Source: Bradyrhizobium sp. CCBAU 51627
GTDB taxonomy: Bacteria > Pseudomonadota > Alphaproteobacteria > Rhizobiales > Xanthobacteraceae
DNA: 64,000 nt
Assembly: GCF_028128765.1 (NCBI RefSeq)
Contig: NZ_LBJG01000005.1
Location: 434,001 to 498,000, forward strand
Reading direction: 5' to 3'
Part shown: piece by piece, positions 7,947 to 18,544 of the stretch
Numbering within the stretch: position 1 is the first letter of the stretch
Layout of the letters: each line of letters begins with the position of its first letter
The notes under the pieces: model-generated
Database searches by the model: none
Told to the model about the DNA's origin: nothing
The model's input: the letters and a program-made list of their open reading frames with translations, nothing else
Translations under genes and position numbers: made by a program

Positions 7947-9419
7947 TCACGTCCCGCAGAACGTCTGCAACACGCGCTGGTCCGGCAGCGGCGGATCGGC
8001 GTAGGCGGCGTACTCCGGCTGGTCCTCGTAGGGCTTGGCCAGCACCTTCACCAACTCCTCGAACGGCGCGTAATTGTCGTCATTCACCGCGGCCTGGATC
8101 ACGGCCTCGACGCGGTGGTTGCGCGGGATGAAGACCGGGTTGACGGCGTGCATCGCGGCTTGCCGTTCAGTCGCGTTCTGCGGCTCCAGCGCGATGCGCG
8201 CGCGCCAGCGTCCGGCCCACTCGTCGAAGGCTGCGGGATCCATGAACTGTGCGCGCACGTCGGCTGCCTCATCAGCGGCGGCGTCGCCGAGCTTGCGGAA
8301 GGTGAGGGTGAAGTCGGCCTGGTTCTTGGCCATGGCGTCGAGCAGGTCCTGGATCAGGGCCTCGTCGCCATCGCGCTCGGTGAACAGGCCGATCTTCCTG
8401 CGCAGGCCGGCCTGATAGGCGGCGCTGAACGTGTCTGAGAAGGCGCCGAGAATGTCCTGCGCCTCCGCGACCGCCTTCTCTTGCTCATCGGAGAACAGCG
8501 GCAGCAGGCATTCGGCGAGCCGCGTCAAATTCCACAAGCCGATGCGCGGCTGGTTGGCATAGGCGTAGCGGCCCATCTCGTCGATCGAGGAGAACACTTG
8601 CGCGGGGTTGTAGGCGTCCATGAAGGCGCAGGGGCCGTAGTCGATGGTCTCGCCGGAGATGGACGTATTGTCGGTGTTCATCACGCCGTGGATGAAGCCG
8701 ACCAGCAGCCAGCGCGCGATGAGCTCCGCCTGGCGCGCGACGACGGCAGCGAGCAGCGCGTGATAGGGTCTTTCGGCGTGGAGCAGGTCCGGATAGTGCC
8801 TGGTGATCACATGGTCGGCGAGCCGGCGGATCGCATCGGTATCGCGGCGGACGGCGAAGAACTGGAAGGTGCCGACCCGGATATGGCTCGAGGCGATGCG
8901 CGTCAGCACCGCGCCGGGCAGCGCGGCCTCGCGGATGACGTGCTCGCCGGTGACGACCGCGGCGAGCGAGCGCGTGGTCGGAATCCCCAGCGCGTACATG
9001 GCTTCGCTGACGATGTATTCGCGCAGCACCGGCCCGAGCGCCGCGCGGCCATCGCCGCGGCGGGAGAACGGGGTGGGGCCGCTTCCCTTGAGCTGGATAT
9101 CGCGGCGGACGCCATCGATGTCGATGACCTCGCCAAGCAGGATGGCGCGGCCGTCGCCGAGCTGGGGCACGAAATGCCCGAACTGGTGGCCGGCATAGGC
9201 CATCGCGATCGGATCGGCGCCGGCGGGAACTGTCTTGCCGGCCAGGATCTCGGCCCCTTCCGGGGTCTCCAGCAGGTCCGGATCGAGCCCGAGCAGGACC
9301 GCCAGCGGCCGGTTCAGCTTGATCAGCCGGGGCGCGGCCACCGGGGTCGGCGCGACACGGGCAAAGAAGCTGTCCGGCAGGGCCGAATAGGAGTTCTGGA
9401 AGGGGAAATGGACTGTCAT
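7947..9419 (-). CDS. selO: Protein adenylyltransferase SelO (YdiU/UPF0061)
   Basis: Pseudokinase-fold enzyme that transfers AMP to hydroxyl side chains of proteins, linked in other bacteria to redox stress; 490 residues, the usual size. Landmarks are [65 protein letters not shown] and [13 protein letters not shown] start at the ATG at 9419-9417 ([11 protein letters not shown]); the open frame continues upstream to 9641 but that part is not family-like. Bacterial and mitochondrial SelO may carry a C-terminal selenocysteine; here the C-terminus has an ordinary cysteine in QTFCGT. Confidence 0.94.
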   Translation of the reverse strand: MTVHFPFQNSYSALPDSFFARVAPTPVAAPRLIKLNRPLAVLLGLDPDLLETPEGAEILAGKTVPAGADPIAMAYAGHQFGHFVPQLGDGRAILLGEVIDIDGVRRDIQLKGSGPTPFSRRGDGRAALGPVLREYIVSEAMYALGIPTTRSLAAVVTGEHVIREAALPGAVLTRIASSHIRVGTFQFFAVRRDTDAIRRLADHVITRHYPDLLHAERPYHALLAAVVARQAELIARWLLVGFIHGVMNTDNTSISGETIDYGPCAFMDAYNPAQVFSSIDEMGRYAYANQPRIGLWNLTRLAECLLPLFSDEQEKAVAEAQDILGAFSDTFSAAYQAGLRRKIGLFTERDGDEALIQDLLDAMAKNQADFTLTFRKLGDAAADEAADVRAQFMDPAAFDEWAGRWRARIALEPQNATERQAAMHAVNPVFIPRNHRVEAVIQAAVNDDNYAPFEELVKVLAKPYEDQPEYAAYADPPLPDQRVLQTFCGT

Positions 9420-9616
9420 ACCGTCAAGATAGGCGGGGAACGCCCGATGGCAAAGGGAAGGACCCGGATTGGGCAAAAATGGCGGCCCCCACCCGCAAAT
9501 CAGGCCGTTCCCTTGGTTGCCGCCTCCGGCCTCGTCGGGTAAACCCTGCCGCAACTTCGGACCGGTCGTTTCAGGCCGTCCGATTCGTATCCTCCGACAT
9601 TGATTTTGGGACGACC

Positions 9617-11389
9617 ATGCATCGCTACCGGTCACATACATGCGGCGCGCTCCGCGAGAGCAACATCGGCGAGACCATCCGCCTCTCGGGCTGGGTCCAT
9701 CGTGTCCGCGACCATGGCGGCGTGCTGTTCATCGATCTGCGCGACCATTACGGCCTGACCCAGTGCGTGGTCGATCCGGACTCGCCGGCCTTCTCGCTCG
9801 CCGAAAAGCTGCGCTCGGAATTCGTGGTCAAGATGGACGGCAAGGTCCGTCGCCGCCCCGAGGGCACCGACAATGATGACCTGCCGACCGGCAAGGTCGA
9901 GGTCTATGTCAGTGACATCGAGGTGCTGGGCCCGGCCGGCGATCTGCCGCTGCCGGTGTTCGGTGACCAGGAATATCCCGAAGACATTCGCCTGAAGTAC
10001 CGCTTCCTCGACCTCCGTCGCGAGAAGCTGCACCAGAACATCATGACGCGCATCGAGATCATCAAGTCGATGCGCCGGCGCATGGAGGGGCAGGGCTTCT
10101 TCGAGTTCAACACGCCGATCCTGACCGCGTCCTCGCCGGAAGGCGCGCGCGACTTCCTGGTGCCTTCGCGCATCCATCCCGGCAAGTTCTACGCGTTGCC
10201 GCAGGCCCCGCAGCAGTACAAGCAGCTGCTGATGATGTCGGGCTTCGACCGTTATTTCCAGATCGCGCCCTGCTTCCGCGACGAGGATCCGCGCGCCGAC
10301 CGTCTGCCGGGCGAGTTCTACCAGCTCGACGTCGAGATGAGCTTTGTCACGCAGGAAGACGTGTTCGCGGCGATGGAGCCGGTGATAACAGGCGTGTTCG
10401 AGGAATTCGCGAAGGGCAAGCCCGTGACGAAGGGCTGGCGGCGGATTCCGTTCGCCGAAGCGCTGCGCAAATACGGCAGCGACAAGCCGGATCTGCGCAA
10501 CCCCATCGAGATGCAGGACGTCTCCGAGCACTTCCGCGGCTCCGGCTTCAAGGTGTTCGCGCGCATGCTCGAGGATCCCAAGAACCAGGTCTGGGCGATT
10601 CCGGCGCCGGGCGGCGGCAGCCGCGCTTTCTGTGACCGCATGAACTCGTGGGCGCAGGGCGAGGGACAGCCCGGCCTCGGCTACATCATGTGGCGCGAGG
10701 GCGGCGAGGGTGCGGGTCCGCTTGCGAACAACATCGGACCCGAGCGCACCGCTGCGATCCGCGCCCAGCTCGGTGTCAAGGAAGGCGATGCCGCCTTCTT
10801 CGTCGCCGGCGATCCCGACAAGTTCTGGAAATTCTCGGGCCTCGCCCGCAACAAGGTCGGCGAGGAGTTGAACCTCACCGACAAGGAGCGGTTCGAGCTC
10901 GCCTGGATCGTCGACTTCCCGATGTACGAGTACAACGAGGACGACAAGAAGGTCGACTTCTCGCACAACCCGTTCTCGATGCCTCAGGGCGGCCTGGAGG
11001 CGCTGAAGTCGCAGGACCCGCTGACCATCAAGGCGTTCCAGTACGATATCACCTGTAACGGCTATGAGATCGCTTCGGGCGGTATCCGCAACCACGTGCC
11101 GGAAGCCATGGTGAAGGCGTTCGAGATCGCGGGATACGGCGAACAGGAAGTGGTCGATCGCTTCGGCGGCATGTACCGCGCCTTCCAGTACGGTGCCCCG
11201 CCGCATGGCGGCATGGCCGCGGGTGTCGACCGCATCGTGATGCTGCTCTGTGGCACCACGAATTTGCGCGAGATCTCGCTGTTCCCGATGAATCAGCAGG
11301 CCATGGACCTGCTGATGGGCGCGCCGTCGGAAGCCACCACCAAGCAGCTCCGCGAGCTGCATGTGCGGGTCAACCTGCCGCAGAAGTGA
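9617..11389 (+). CDS. aspS: Aspartyl-tRNA synthetase
   Basis: Class IIb aminoacyl-tRNA synthetase of 590 residues, the bacterial length. Domains in order: OB-fold anticodon-binding domain (about 1-110), class II motif 2 around [19 protein letters not shown], bacterial GAD insertion (about 300-410), and motif 3 in [17 protein letters not shown] use the ATG at 9617 ([10 protein letters not shown]); the frame is open to 9479 but the extra residues are not family-like. Alphaproteobacterial enzymes are often non-discriminating and also charge tRNA-Asn for GatCAB; this was not tested here. Confidence 0.96.
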   Translation: MHRYRSHTCGALRESNIGETIRLSGWVHRVRDHGGVLFIDLRDHYGLTQCVVDPDSPAFSLAEKLRSEFVVKMDGKVRRRPEGTDNDDLPTGKVEVYVSDIEVLGPAGDLPLPVFGDQEYPEDIRLKYRFLDLRREKLHQNIMTRIEIIKSMRRRMEGQGFFEFNTPILTASSPEGARDFLVPSRIHPGKFYALPQAPQQYKQLLMMSGFDRYFQIAPCFRDEDPRADRLPGEFYQLDVEMSFVTQEDVFAAMEPVITGVFEEFAKGKPVTKGWRRIPFAEALRKYGSDKPDLRNPIEMQDVSEHFRGSGFKVFARMLEDPKNQVWAIPAPGGGSRAFCDRMNSWAQGEGQPGLGYIMWREGGEGAGPLANNIGPERTAAIRAQLGVKEGDAAFFVAGDPDKFWKFSGLARNKVGEELNLTDKERFELAWIVDFPMYEYNEDDKKVDFSHNPFSMPQGGLEALKSQDPLTIKAFQYDITCNGYEIASGGIRNHVPEAMVKAFEIAGYGEQEVVDRFGGMYRAFQYGAPPHGGMAAGVDRIVMLLCGTTNLREISLFPMNQQAMDLLMGAPSEATTKQLRELHVRVNLPQK

Positions 11390-11393
11390 GGTT

Positions 11394-11527
11394 CGTGCCT
11401 CGGACGCAGCGCAGCGCTACTTCAGCGGTGAGCTGCAGGGGCCAATATCTCGCAGAGTACCGCGTCGCATTCTGGGTGCCGGCTCTGCGCAGCAGCGTTT
11501 CACGCTGCAGCGCGTCCGGGACACGAG
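11394..11527 (+). repeat. Imperfect inverted-repeat element, copy A
   Basis: It begins 4 bases after the aspS stop. The left end (CGTGCCTCGGACGCAGCGC) and the complement of the right end (TCTCGTGTCCCGGACGCGCT) match over CGTG-C-CGGACGC, so the ends are inverted repeats. It contains a 7-bp hairpin GCAGCGT-TTC-ACGCTGC at 11492-11508. The second copy is at 29854-29992, also just after a stop codon. REP/MITE-like; no coding content. Confidence 0.8.
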
Positions 11528-11529
11528 AC

Positions 11530-13500
11530 CTACAGCCCCGTCGACGCCTCGATTTTGAATTGGGCCAGCGCGGTTTGCGGATCGGTTTGCAGCAGCTGCA
11601 TCATCTGCATCAGCGGCACCTTGGCGCGCGGCGTGAGCTTGAGGACGAGCGTCTGGCCCGGCGTCTCGACGAAGCTTGCGATGGCATCCACGGCAGCGCC
11701 TGCATCCGCGTTAGCGGAGGCGATCTCCTCCCGATGCATTCTGACCTCGTCGGCGAGCGCCTGACGTGCGGCGTCGCGGCTGACATTTTTGCTGCGTGCG
11801 TATTGTGTCGCTGCGACCTCGACGGCGCCATTGTCGCGCAGCGAGAACTCGAGCGAGCCTGCCTCAATCCTGACAGCCTGCCCCATGAGCTGGGCGGGAT
11901 CTGACGAAAACACCTCCCGCGGCACGTTGTCGAGTGCAACGTGCAATTGTGCCCTCGCGATCCCGCCGATGTCGAGGGTCGCCGGCGTCAGGGCAAAGCT
12001 GTTGGAGGACTCGGTCCAGACCGCGCCGAGATCGAGGTCGATCGCGAGCTTGTCGATGCCGGCCGCCAGCAACGGAAGCTGCTTCGGATCGGACGGATCG
12101 GTAGGCGTGACAAATCTGGCCACCACATGCGCCTTGCTCGGGATCGAGCCGATCAGCTGACCCCAGTCCAGGCTCAGCGTGTCGACCGTGACGAGCTTTT
12201 TCGTGTTCTTGAAAGGCGCCGTCACGCCCTTGATCTCCGCGCCTGCCAGCACACCGAACAGCCCGAGCATCTGATCCGGCGCGGGTGCCCGCCCGGGGGT
12301 GGTGAGACCGGCTGCCCAGCGCACCAGGTTCGCGACGCTGAAGGACTTCAGCGCGAACCGCTCCATCTTGAACCGACCCTGCGAGGACGGCGTGTCGACG
12401 CCTTCCACGGCGAATTCGCCGTCCTGGTATCTGACCAGATTGATGCTGCCTGTGCCTTGCGGCGCTGCCATCGAGGTCTTGCCGATCTCGATCTTGCCGA
12501 TGCGGAGGCCTTCATAGAAGCCGGCAACCTTCTCCATCATCTCATGCGCTTGTGCCGGCGTTGGAGGGGCTGATTTGTCGTGGGGCAGCGCCGCAAACAG
12601 GTCGGCCAGCCGGAATTTCGACGGCTGCACGGCGATGTCGCTCATGCTGAAGCTGTCGATATCGACGCGCACCCCTTTCGCCGACTTGAGCACATAGGGA
12701 CCTGCCGAGACCTGGCGGTAGACGCGATGGTAGCTCTCATCACTGGTCGACTGCGGATCAAGCGTGGCGCGGAGCGCGGTCGCATCGAAATCATTGACGA
12801 CGATGTTCGACAGCTCGCCCGTCAGCTTGTCAGGCTTGCCAGGCTGCTTCACGTCGATCGAAAGGATCGCGCGATCGAATTTCATCACGTCGATCTTGCC
12901 GTGCGTCAGGTTCTGCATCGCAAGTCCCGAATAGGTGACCTCACCACTCCCGCCGGCCGTGCCGTTGGAATCGAAGGTGATTGTCAGTGTCGGGGCCGTG
13001 AGGGATGACGCGTTGATGGCGACGTACCGATCGAGCGCGTAGCGGTACATCTCGATCAGGGAATTGTCCGCCGGCGCGGTCCAAACGTGAACAGGGCCAG
13101 CATAGTCGCGCATCGTGAGCTGCGGGATCTTGTAGGACGCCTTCAGTTTTGCCGGGCCGACCTGGTCCAGCGCGACCTCGAAGCCGGTGATGTCGATGCT
13201 GTCGGCCGAAAAGCTGGCATCGTCGGCCAGGCGAACGCCCGTGCCCCTGATGCCGGCGATCTTGATCTGCGCCTGTGGCTCCTTGCCGGGATCGATGACG
13301 ATGTCCTCGATCGTCAGCGTGCGGCTCGAAAGGTCGAACCCGATCTTGCCGTGGCTCGCCTTGCCGCCCTGCTTACGGATCTGCTCGAAGGCCGCCTCTA
13401 TCTGGGTAGTGGCGCGATGCTTGGCGTAGAGGTTAGAGCCGAACCATCCGCCTGCGGCGAGCACGGCTGCCATGATCAGGCCAATCAGGATCCGCTTCAT
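11530..13500 (-). CDS. Membrane-anchored periplasmic protein, YdgA/AsmA-like
   Basis: Large envelope protein of about 656 residues with one N-terminal membrane helix (ILIGLIMAAVLAAGGWFG, about residues 4-21) and a long beta-rich exported part. Repeated patterns of the type 'ADSIDITGF', 'KLTGELSNIVVNDFD' and 'GRFKMERFALKSF' resemble the DUF945/YdgA and AsmA groups of long envelope proteins. I start at the ATG at 13500-13498 (MKRILIG) with the helix at the very N-terminus; the longer frame to 13635 would bury it. No catalytic motif seen. Function unknown; family placement is tentative. Confidence 0.75.
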   Translation of the reverse strand: MKRILIGLIMAAVLAAGGWFGSNLYAKHRATTQIEAAFEQIRKQGGKASHGKIGFDLSSRTLTIEDIVIDPGKEPQAQIKIAGIRGTGVRLADDASFSADSIDITGFEVALDQVGPAKLKASYKIPQLTMRDYAGPVHVWTAPADNSLIEMYRYALDRYVAINASSLTAPTLTITFDSNGTAGGSGEVTYSGLAMQNLTHGKIDVMKFDRAILSIDVKQPGKPDKLTGELSNIVVNDFDATALRATLDPQSTSDESYHRVYRQVSAGPYVLKSAKGVRVDIDSFSMSDIAVQPSKFRLADLFAALPHDKSAPPTPAQAHEMMEKVAGFYEGLRIGKIEIGKTSMAAPQGTGSINLVRYQDGEFAVEGVDTPSSQGRFKMERFALKSFSVANLVRWAAGLTTPGRAPAPDQMLGLFGVLAGAEIKGVTAPFKNTKKLVTVDTLSLDWGQLIGSIPSKAHVVARFVTPTDPSDPKQLPLLAAGIDKLAIDLDLGAVWTESSNSFALTPATLDIGGIARAQLHVALDNVPREVFSSDPAQLMGQAVRIEAGSLEFSLRDNGAVEVAATQYARSKNVSRDAARQALADEVRMHREEIASANADAGAAVDAIASFVETPGQTLVLKLTPRAKVPLMQMMQLLQTDPQTALAQFKIEASTGL

Positions 13501-13746
13501 TCCAAGCTCCAGTTGTTCGTTGCGCGCTGCGCAACCTGCCATATTCGGGAAACATCGCTTCGTCCAGGGAAAGCTAGCGCTATCAGATATTTGACGGCAT
13601 GCCCTGTTGATGGGGGCGCAATCGGATGTTGCCACCGGGCCTTCGGCCGTGCTTCATCCCGTTTCCACGGCCCGGGAAATACCGCCTCGTGGGCGGCCGT
13701 TCCGGATGATGCATTTTGAGGCCGGTAACGCGAGGCAAGAGACCGC

Positions 13747-16056
13747 ATGTCGTCCTATTCTGATGATCTCCACCAGGCGGCGCTGGCCTATCACCGTCTG
13801 CCGCGCCCCGGAAAGCTCGAGATCCAGGCGAGCAAGCCGCTCGCCAACCAGCGCGACCTCGCGCTTGCCTATTCCCCGGGTGTCGCGGCCGCCTGCACCG
13901 AGATCGCCAAGAACCCGGCGGAAGCCGCGACCCTGACGACCCGCGCCAATCTGGTCGCGGTGGTCTCGAACGGCACCGCGGTCTTGGGCCTTGGCAATAT
14001 CGGCCCGCTCGCGTCCAAGCCCGTCATGGAAGGCAAGGCCGTCCTGTTCAAGAAATTCGCCGGTATCGACGTGTTCGACATCGAGATCGCCGCCGACACC
14101 ATCGATCGCGTGGTCGAGACCGTGGCGGCGCTGGAGCCGACCTTCGGCGGCATCAATCTGGAAGATATCCGCGGACCTGAGTGCTTCGAGATCGAGTTGC
14201 GGCTGAAGGAGCGCATGAAGATCCCGGTCTTCCATGACGACCAGCACGGCACCGCGATCATCGTGGCCGCCGCGATCACCAATGGTCTCAGGCTGAACGG
14301 CAAGAAGCTGTCCGACGTCAAGATTGTGGCATCGGGGGCAGGGGCGGCCGCGCTGGCGACATTGAACCTGCTGGTGTCGATGGGCGCCCAGCGCAAGAAC
14401 ATCTGGGTCTGCGACATCGATGGCCTCGTGCATGAGGGCCGCAACACCTCGATGGACCGCTGGAAGGCGGTCTATGCACAGAAGACCGACAAGCGCACGC
14501 TCGGCGACGTCATCGGCGGCGCCGACATCTTCATCGGGCTTTCGGCGCCGGGCGTGCTCAAGCCCGAGATGGCAAAGGCGATGGGCGACAAGCCGCTCAT
14601 CATGGCGCTCGCCAACCCGACCCCGGAGATCATGCCGGAGGAGGCGCGCAAGGTGCGTCCCGATGCAATGATCTGCACCGGCCGCTCCGACTACCCGAAC
14701 CAGGTCAACAACGTCCTCTGCTTCCCCTTCATCTTCCGCGGTGCGCTCGATGTCGGTGCCAGCGCCATCAACGAGGAGATGAAGCACGCTGCCGTCGAGG
14801 CCATCGCGCAGCTCGCGCGCGAAGCTCCGTCGGATGCGGTGGCGCAGGGCTTTGACACCGGCGAAACGCAAGGTTTCGGTCCGGGCTCGCTGATCCCGAG
14901 CCCGTTTGATCCCCGGCTGATCCTGCGCATCGCGCCGGCCGTCGCCAAGGCCGCGATGGAATCAGGCGTGGCGACGCGCCCCATCACCAATTTCGACGAA
15001 TACACCGCGCTGCTCGAGCGCTTCGCCTTCCGCTCCGGCCTCGTCATGAAGCCGATGTTCGCCAAGGCCAAGACCCAGCCGGTGCGCGTGATCTACGCCG
15101 AAGGCGAAGACGAGCGCGTGCTGCGCGCCACCCAAGTGGTGCTGGAAGAGAATCTGGCGCGGCCGATCCTGGTCGGCCGTCCTTCGGTGGTCGAGGCGCG
15201 CATCAAGCGCTTCGGCCTGTCGATCAAGGCGGGCAAGGATTTCGACCTCGTCAATCCCGAGGACGATCCGCGCTACCGCTCCTATGTGCAGTCGTACGTC
15301 GAGGTCGCCGGCCGTCGCGGTGTGACGCCGGATGCGGCGCGCACGGTGGTGCGCACCAACAACACGGTGATCGCCGCGCTCGCGGTGACGCGCGGGGAGG
15401 CGGATGCGATGCTCTGCGGCGTCGAGGGCCGCTACATGAGTCATCTGCGCCACGTTCGCGAGATCGTCGGCTTCTCGCCCGGCATCAGCGACTACGCCGC
15501 ACTGGCCTTGCTGATCACCAGCAAAGGCGCCTTCTTCATCGCCGACACGCAGGTGAGGCCCAATCCGAGCGCGGAAGAGCTTGCCGAGATCGCCTCGCTC
15601 GCGGCGGTCCACGTGCAGCGCTTCAATATCAAGCCGAAGATCGCCTTCGTCTCGCATTCGGACTTCGGCAGCTACGATACCGAGTCCTCGCGCAAGATGC
15701 GGCGAGCGACCCAGCTCTTGAAGGAGAAGCATCCAGAGATCGAGGCTGACGGCGAGATGCAGGGCGACACCGCGCTCTCCGCTGCGGCGCGAAAGATGGT
15801 GCTGCCGCACTCCAAGCTGGAGGGCGAGGCCAACATCATGATCATGCCGAGCCTGGATACCGCCAACGTCGCCTATCAGATGATCAAGTCGCTGGCGGAT
15901 GCGCTGCCCGTCGGCCCGATCCTGATCGGCCCGGCGCTGCCCGCGCATATCTTGACGCCCTCGGTGACCGCGCGCGGCATCCTCAACATGACGGCTGTCG
16001 CCGTCGTCGAAGCGCAGGAGCGTGCAGCGCGGCAGCAGCCGACGTTGTTCACATAA
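13747..16056 (+). CDS. maeB: NADP-type malic enzyme with C-terminal phosphotransacetylase-like domain
   Basis: Decarboxylates malate to pyruvate in the cytosol; 769 residues, the length of the multi-domain MaeB class. Malic N-terminal domain about 1-160 ([18 protein letters not shown]), dinucleotide-binding domain about 165-400 ([30 protein letters not shown]), and a PTA/PTB-like domain about 430-769 with [19 protein letters not shown]. The PTA part is regulatory in characterised members, responding to acyl-CoA. Rhizobia have NAD and NADP versions with this layout; cofactor preference cannot be settled by eye. Confidence 0.95.
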   Translation: MSSYSDDLHQAALAYHRLPRPGKLEIQASKPLANQRDLALAYSPGVAAACTEIAKNPAEAATLTTRANLVAVVSNGTAVLGLGNIGPLASKPVMEGKAVLFKKFAGIDVFDIEIAADTIDRVVETVAALEPTFGGINLEDIRGPECFEIELRLKERMKIPVFHDDQHGTAIIVAAAITNGLRLNGKKLSDVKIVASGAGAAALATLNLLVSMGAQRKNIWVCDIDGLVHEGRNTSMDRWKAVYAQKTDKRTLGDVIGGADIFIGLSAPGVLKPEMAKAMGDKPLIMALANPTPEIMPEEARKVRPDAMICTGRSDYPNQVNNVLCFPFIFRGALDVGASAINEEMKHAAVEAIAQLAREAPSDAVAQGFDTGETQGFGPGSLIPSPFDPRLILRIAPAVAKAAMESGVATRPITNFDEYTALLERFAFRSGLVMKPMFAKAKTQPVRVIYAEGEDERVLRATQVVLEENLARPILVGRPSVVEARIKRFGLSIKAGKDFDLVNPEDDPRYRSYVQSYVEVAGRRGVTPDAARTVVRTNNTVIAALAVTRGEADAMLCGVEGRYMSHLRHVREIVGFSPGISDYAALALLITSKGAFFIADTQVRPNPSAEELAEIASLAAVHVQRFNIKPKIAFVSHSDFGSYDTESSRKMRRATQLLKEKHPEIEADGEMQGDTALSAAARKMVLPHSKLEGEANIMIMPSLDTANVAYQMIKSLADALPVGPILIGPALPAHILTPSVTARGILNMTAVAVVEAQERAARQQPTLFT

Positions 16057-16062
16057 GGGGCC

Positions 16063-16229
16063 GTCTCACCCTCTCCCCCTGTAGGAGACGGTGGCTCGCC
16101 GCGCCAGCGGCGAGATGGGTGCGGGGTGTCTCTCTCTGCGATTCCATCTCCCGATTGGTGTGCGAGGATGCAACTCCTCATCCGCCGCTTCGCGCCACCT
16201 TCTCCCACAAGAAGGGGAGAAGGTGCATC
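16063..16229 (+). repeat. Dispersed repeat-like spacer with terminal hairpin
   Basis: Sequence between maeB and the DoxX gene rich in the CTCTCCCC...GGGGAGAAGG pattern common in Bradyrhizobium-type intergenic repeats (recall, not searched). It contains the hairpin ACCTTCTCCC-N8-GGGAGAAGGT at 16197-16224 and a smaller one in CTCGCCGCGCCAGCGGCGAG (16095-16114). The hairpins could help end or protect maeB mRNA. No coding content. Confidence 0.55.
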
Positions 16230-16345
16230 AACCGCACCACTTTTGAAATAACTTTCAGTTTTCCATTTCGCCGTTTGAAAACCGCAATCGGACTCTTCAT
16301 AATCCGCAGGCGTCCCGTGCTCAGCGTTTTGCCAAGAGGCCGACC

Positions 16346-16798
16346 ATGCCAGCGTTCGTGACTTTCGGGAGAATCCTGTTCGCGGTGCTGTTCATCTACA
16401 CGGGCGCGACCAAGTTCTTCCCGCTCCAGGCGACGGCCGACTTCATCGCCGGCAAGATCGTGGTACCCGAGGTGATCGCGCCCTATGCGAAGCAGGTGGA
16501 GACCGCGACTGCGATGACCACGCCGCAGTTGCTCGCGATCGCGCTCGGCGGGCTCCAGATTCTGGCGGGGCTGATGATCGCGCTGAATTTCGGCGCGCGC
16601 TTCTTCGCGATGCTGATGATTATCTACATCGCGGTCTCGACCGTCCTGTTCTCCGATTTCTGGAATCAGACGGCGCCTGAGAACGCGGCGATCGTGGTCG
16701 ACGCGCTGAAGAATCTCTCGATCATCGGCGCGCTGTTCATGATCATGGGCTATGGCCGCGTCACCCGTCCGGCCGAGGCCGCCTATGGCGACGTGTAA
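16346..16798 (+). CDS. DoxX-family membrane protein
   Basis: Small inner-membrane protein of 150 residues with four hydrophobic helices at about 5-25, 65-87, 89-107 and 125-142. The N-terminal ARILFAVLFIYTGATKFF-like stretch (ILFAVLFIYTGATKF) and GLQILAGLMIALNFGARFFA are typical of DoxX. Family members form quinol- or thiol-oxidising complexes, but most stand-alone members have no proven activity. It ends 3 bases before the convergent reductase-like gene. Confidence 0.88.
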   Translation: MPAFVTFGRILFAVLFIYTGATKFFPLQATADFIAGKIVVPEVIAPYAKQVETATAMTTPQLLAIALGGLQILAGLMIALNFGARFFAMLMIIYIAVSTVLFSDFWNQTAPENAAIVVDALKNLSIIGALFMIMGYGRVTRPAEAAYGDV

Positions 16799-16801
16799 GC
16801 G

Positions 16802-17353
16802 CTAGTCTCGCCGCCACGGCGTGACGGTCACGTCATTCGCCGCGTCGAGCATGTAAGGCGTGCCCGGATTCATCCCATGCGATCTGAGCACCTCCTGCGG
16901 CGTCCGCTTGGGTACCTCGACGAAGCAGCCTTCGCCGCCGGGCAACGCGACATGCGGGGCTTCCGACAGCCAGAACGTGTCGTAGCGGTCCATGAACATC
17001 TCGAACACGTCGGGGCCGCCGATGATCGCGATCCGCCCCGCGGCGACATCGGCAAAGGCGCAGGCCTCCTCGAAGCTCGCATGCGCCGGATTCCACAAGG
17101 TCGCGTTCGGCATCTCGGGATCGACGGTGAGGGCCTTGATCTTGCGGGTCAGGATCAGCCGCTTGCGTTTGGGCGAGTTCGGCTGCTGCTCGTGCGAGTG
17201 GCGGCCGTGCACGACCAGCGCGGCGCCATCAAGCGCCTGCTCGAAGAACAGCTTGTCGCCTTCGAACTTCAGACTGTCGGGCATGACGTGACCGGCGTCG
17301 GCAAGCATGCCGTCCGCCGAGACGATGACGTAGCCTTCGAACCGGAAAGACAA
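16802..17353 (-). CDS. Dihydrofolate-reductase-fold protein (RibD C-terminal-like)
   Basis: Protein of 183 residues with RibD_C/YyaP-like features: FEGYVIVSADGMLAD at the N-terminus, LVVHGRHSH, AAGRIAIIGGPDVFEMFMD (nucleotide-binding glycines) and a C-terminal strand region. The start appears to be a TTG at 17353-17351, since the first ATG would cut off the conserved N-terminal strand. It lies 8 bases after the polysaccharide deacetylase stop, so translation is probably coupled. Likely an NAD(P)H-dependent reductase of unknown substrate. Confidence 0.72.
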   Translation of the reverse strand: MSFRFEGYVIVSADGMLADAGHVMPDSLKFEGDKLFFEQALDGAALVVHGRHSHEQQPNSPKRKRLILTRKIKALTVDPEMPNATLWNPAHASFEEACAFADVAAGRIAIIGGPDVFEMFMDRYDTFWLSEAPHVALPGGEGCFVEVPKRTPQEVLRSHGMNPGTPYMLDAANDVTVTPWRRD

Positions 17354-17361
17354 TGCGGCGG

Positions 17362-18366
17362 CTATTCGGAGACCGTTGTCACGACGCTGTTGACCGGGCG
17401 TTGGCTGACCGTCGGCAGCTTGATATCGTCCTTGAGGATCTCCCGGTCGTATTCCGGCAGGGTCGCCACGGGAGTCTTGGCGCGCATCGCGACGACCTTG
17501 TAGCCCTCCGTCTTCAGGCGATGCAGCAGCTCGGGCAGCGCTTCCGCAGTATGCTTGTGGAAGTCATGCATCAGGATGATGCCCTTGCCCTGCTTGTCGA
17601 GCTTCTTGAAGGTGACGTCGATGACTTGCTTGGCATTCTTCGCCTTGAAGTCGAAGGAGTCGAGATCGCAGGAGAAGATCGCGATGTTGCGCTGGCCGAG
17701 ATAGGTGACCATCTCCGGCGGGTGCTGCAGCGCCGGGAAGCGGAAGAACGGCGACGGCGAGATGCCGCCGAGCGCCCATTTGACCGCACTGAATCCCTTC
17801 TCGATCTCATCCTTCTTCTGCTGCTCGGTGAGTTTCTTGTTGTTGAGATTGGCGTGCGACCAGGTGTGGGCACCGATCGTGTGGCCGGCCTTGTACACGT
17901 CCTTGAGGATTTCCGGATAATAGGTCGCGTGCTTGCCGATCGAGAAGAAGATGCCAGTGGTGCATTCATCGGCGAGTGCCTTGAGCACCGCAGGTGTATT
18001 GCCCAACCAGGGGCCGTCGTCGAAGGTCAGCACCACTTCGTGGTCGCGCAGAAAGTCGAGCTCCTTGAAATGCTCGAAGCCGAAGCCGGGACCGCCCGTG
18101 GTGTCGATCTCGACGGTGCGGGCAACGCCCAGCGCGTTCGGATTGGTGCAGGCGGCGCGCGCCGGCTGCGGCGCCTGTTGTGGCGGTGGTGGGAAGGCCG
18201 CGGATTGTGCAGCGGCGGGCGCTGCAGCTACTGGAGCCGGAACTGCGGCCGTCGCTGCCGCTGGCGTCGCGGCTACGGGTTTCGCGGCCGGGGTCTGCGA
18301 CCATGCCGCGCCTGTGAGCGCAACAGATACCGCGCTTGCCAAAATCAGTCTTGCCGCCACACGCAT
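17362..18366 (-). CDS. Secreted polysaccharide deacetylase (NodB homology domain)
   Basis: Exported hydrolase of about 334 residues. Signal peptide at about 1-25, then an Ala/Pro/Val-rich flexible linker (about 25-75), then the NodB fold. Motif 1 is LTFDDGPWLG (metal and catalytic aspartates), motif 2 is GAHTWSHANL (metal histidines), and ILMHDFHKHTAEALPELL is the C-terminal catalytic histidine region. I start at the ATG at 18366-18364 (MRVAARL), with GAGG 8-11 bases upstream; the frame extends to 18444 without a ribosome site. Likely acts on peptidoglycan or another N-acetylated glycan. Same strand as the reductase-like gene 8 bases downstream. Confidence 0.88.
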   Translation of the reverse strand: MRVAARLILASAVSVALTGAAWSQTPAAKPVAATPAAATAAVPAPVAAAPAAAQSAAFPPPPQQAPQPARAACTNPNALGVARTVEIDTTGGPGFGFEHFKELDFLRDHEVVLTFDDGPWLGNTPAVLKALADECTTGIFFSIGKHATYYPEILKDVYKAGHTIGAHTWSHANLNNKKLTEQQKKDEIEKGFSAVKWALGGISPSPFFRFPALQHPPEMVTYLGQRNIAIFSCDLDSFDFKAKNAKQVIDVTFKKLDKQGKGIILMHDFHKHTAEALPELLHRLKTEGYKVVAMRAKTPVATLPEYDREILKDDIKLPTVSQRPVNSVVTTVSE

Positions 18367-18544
18367 GGTGTTATCCTCGAGATTGATCCCGTTGTTCCGC
18401 CGCGGCTTTTTGCCTGCGGCCAAACCCATCCTGCCCCAGATCATCCTAGCCTAGATGGTGGCCCATCGCTATTGCAACGGCTGTTTGACGCTTCGCCTCA
18501 ATTGTGCCCAAGCCTATTTGATGCGGTCGTACGCGTGCGGCGCA

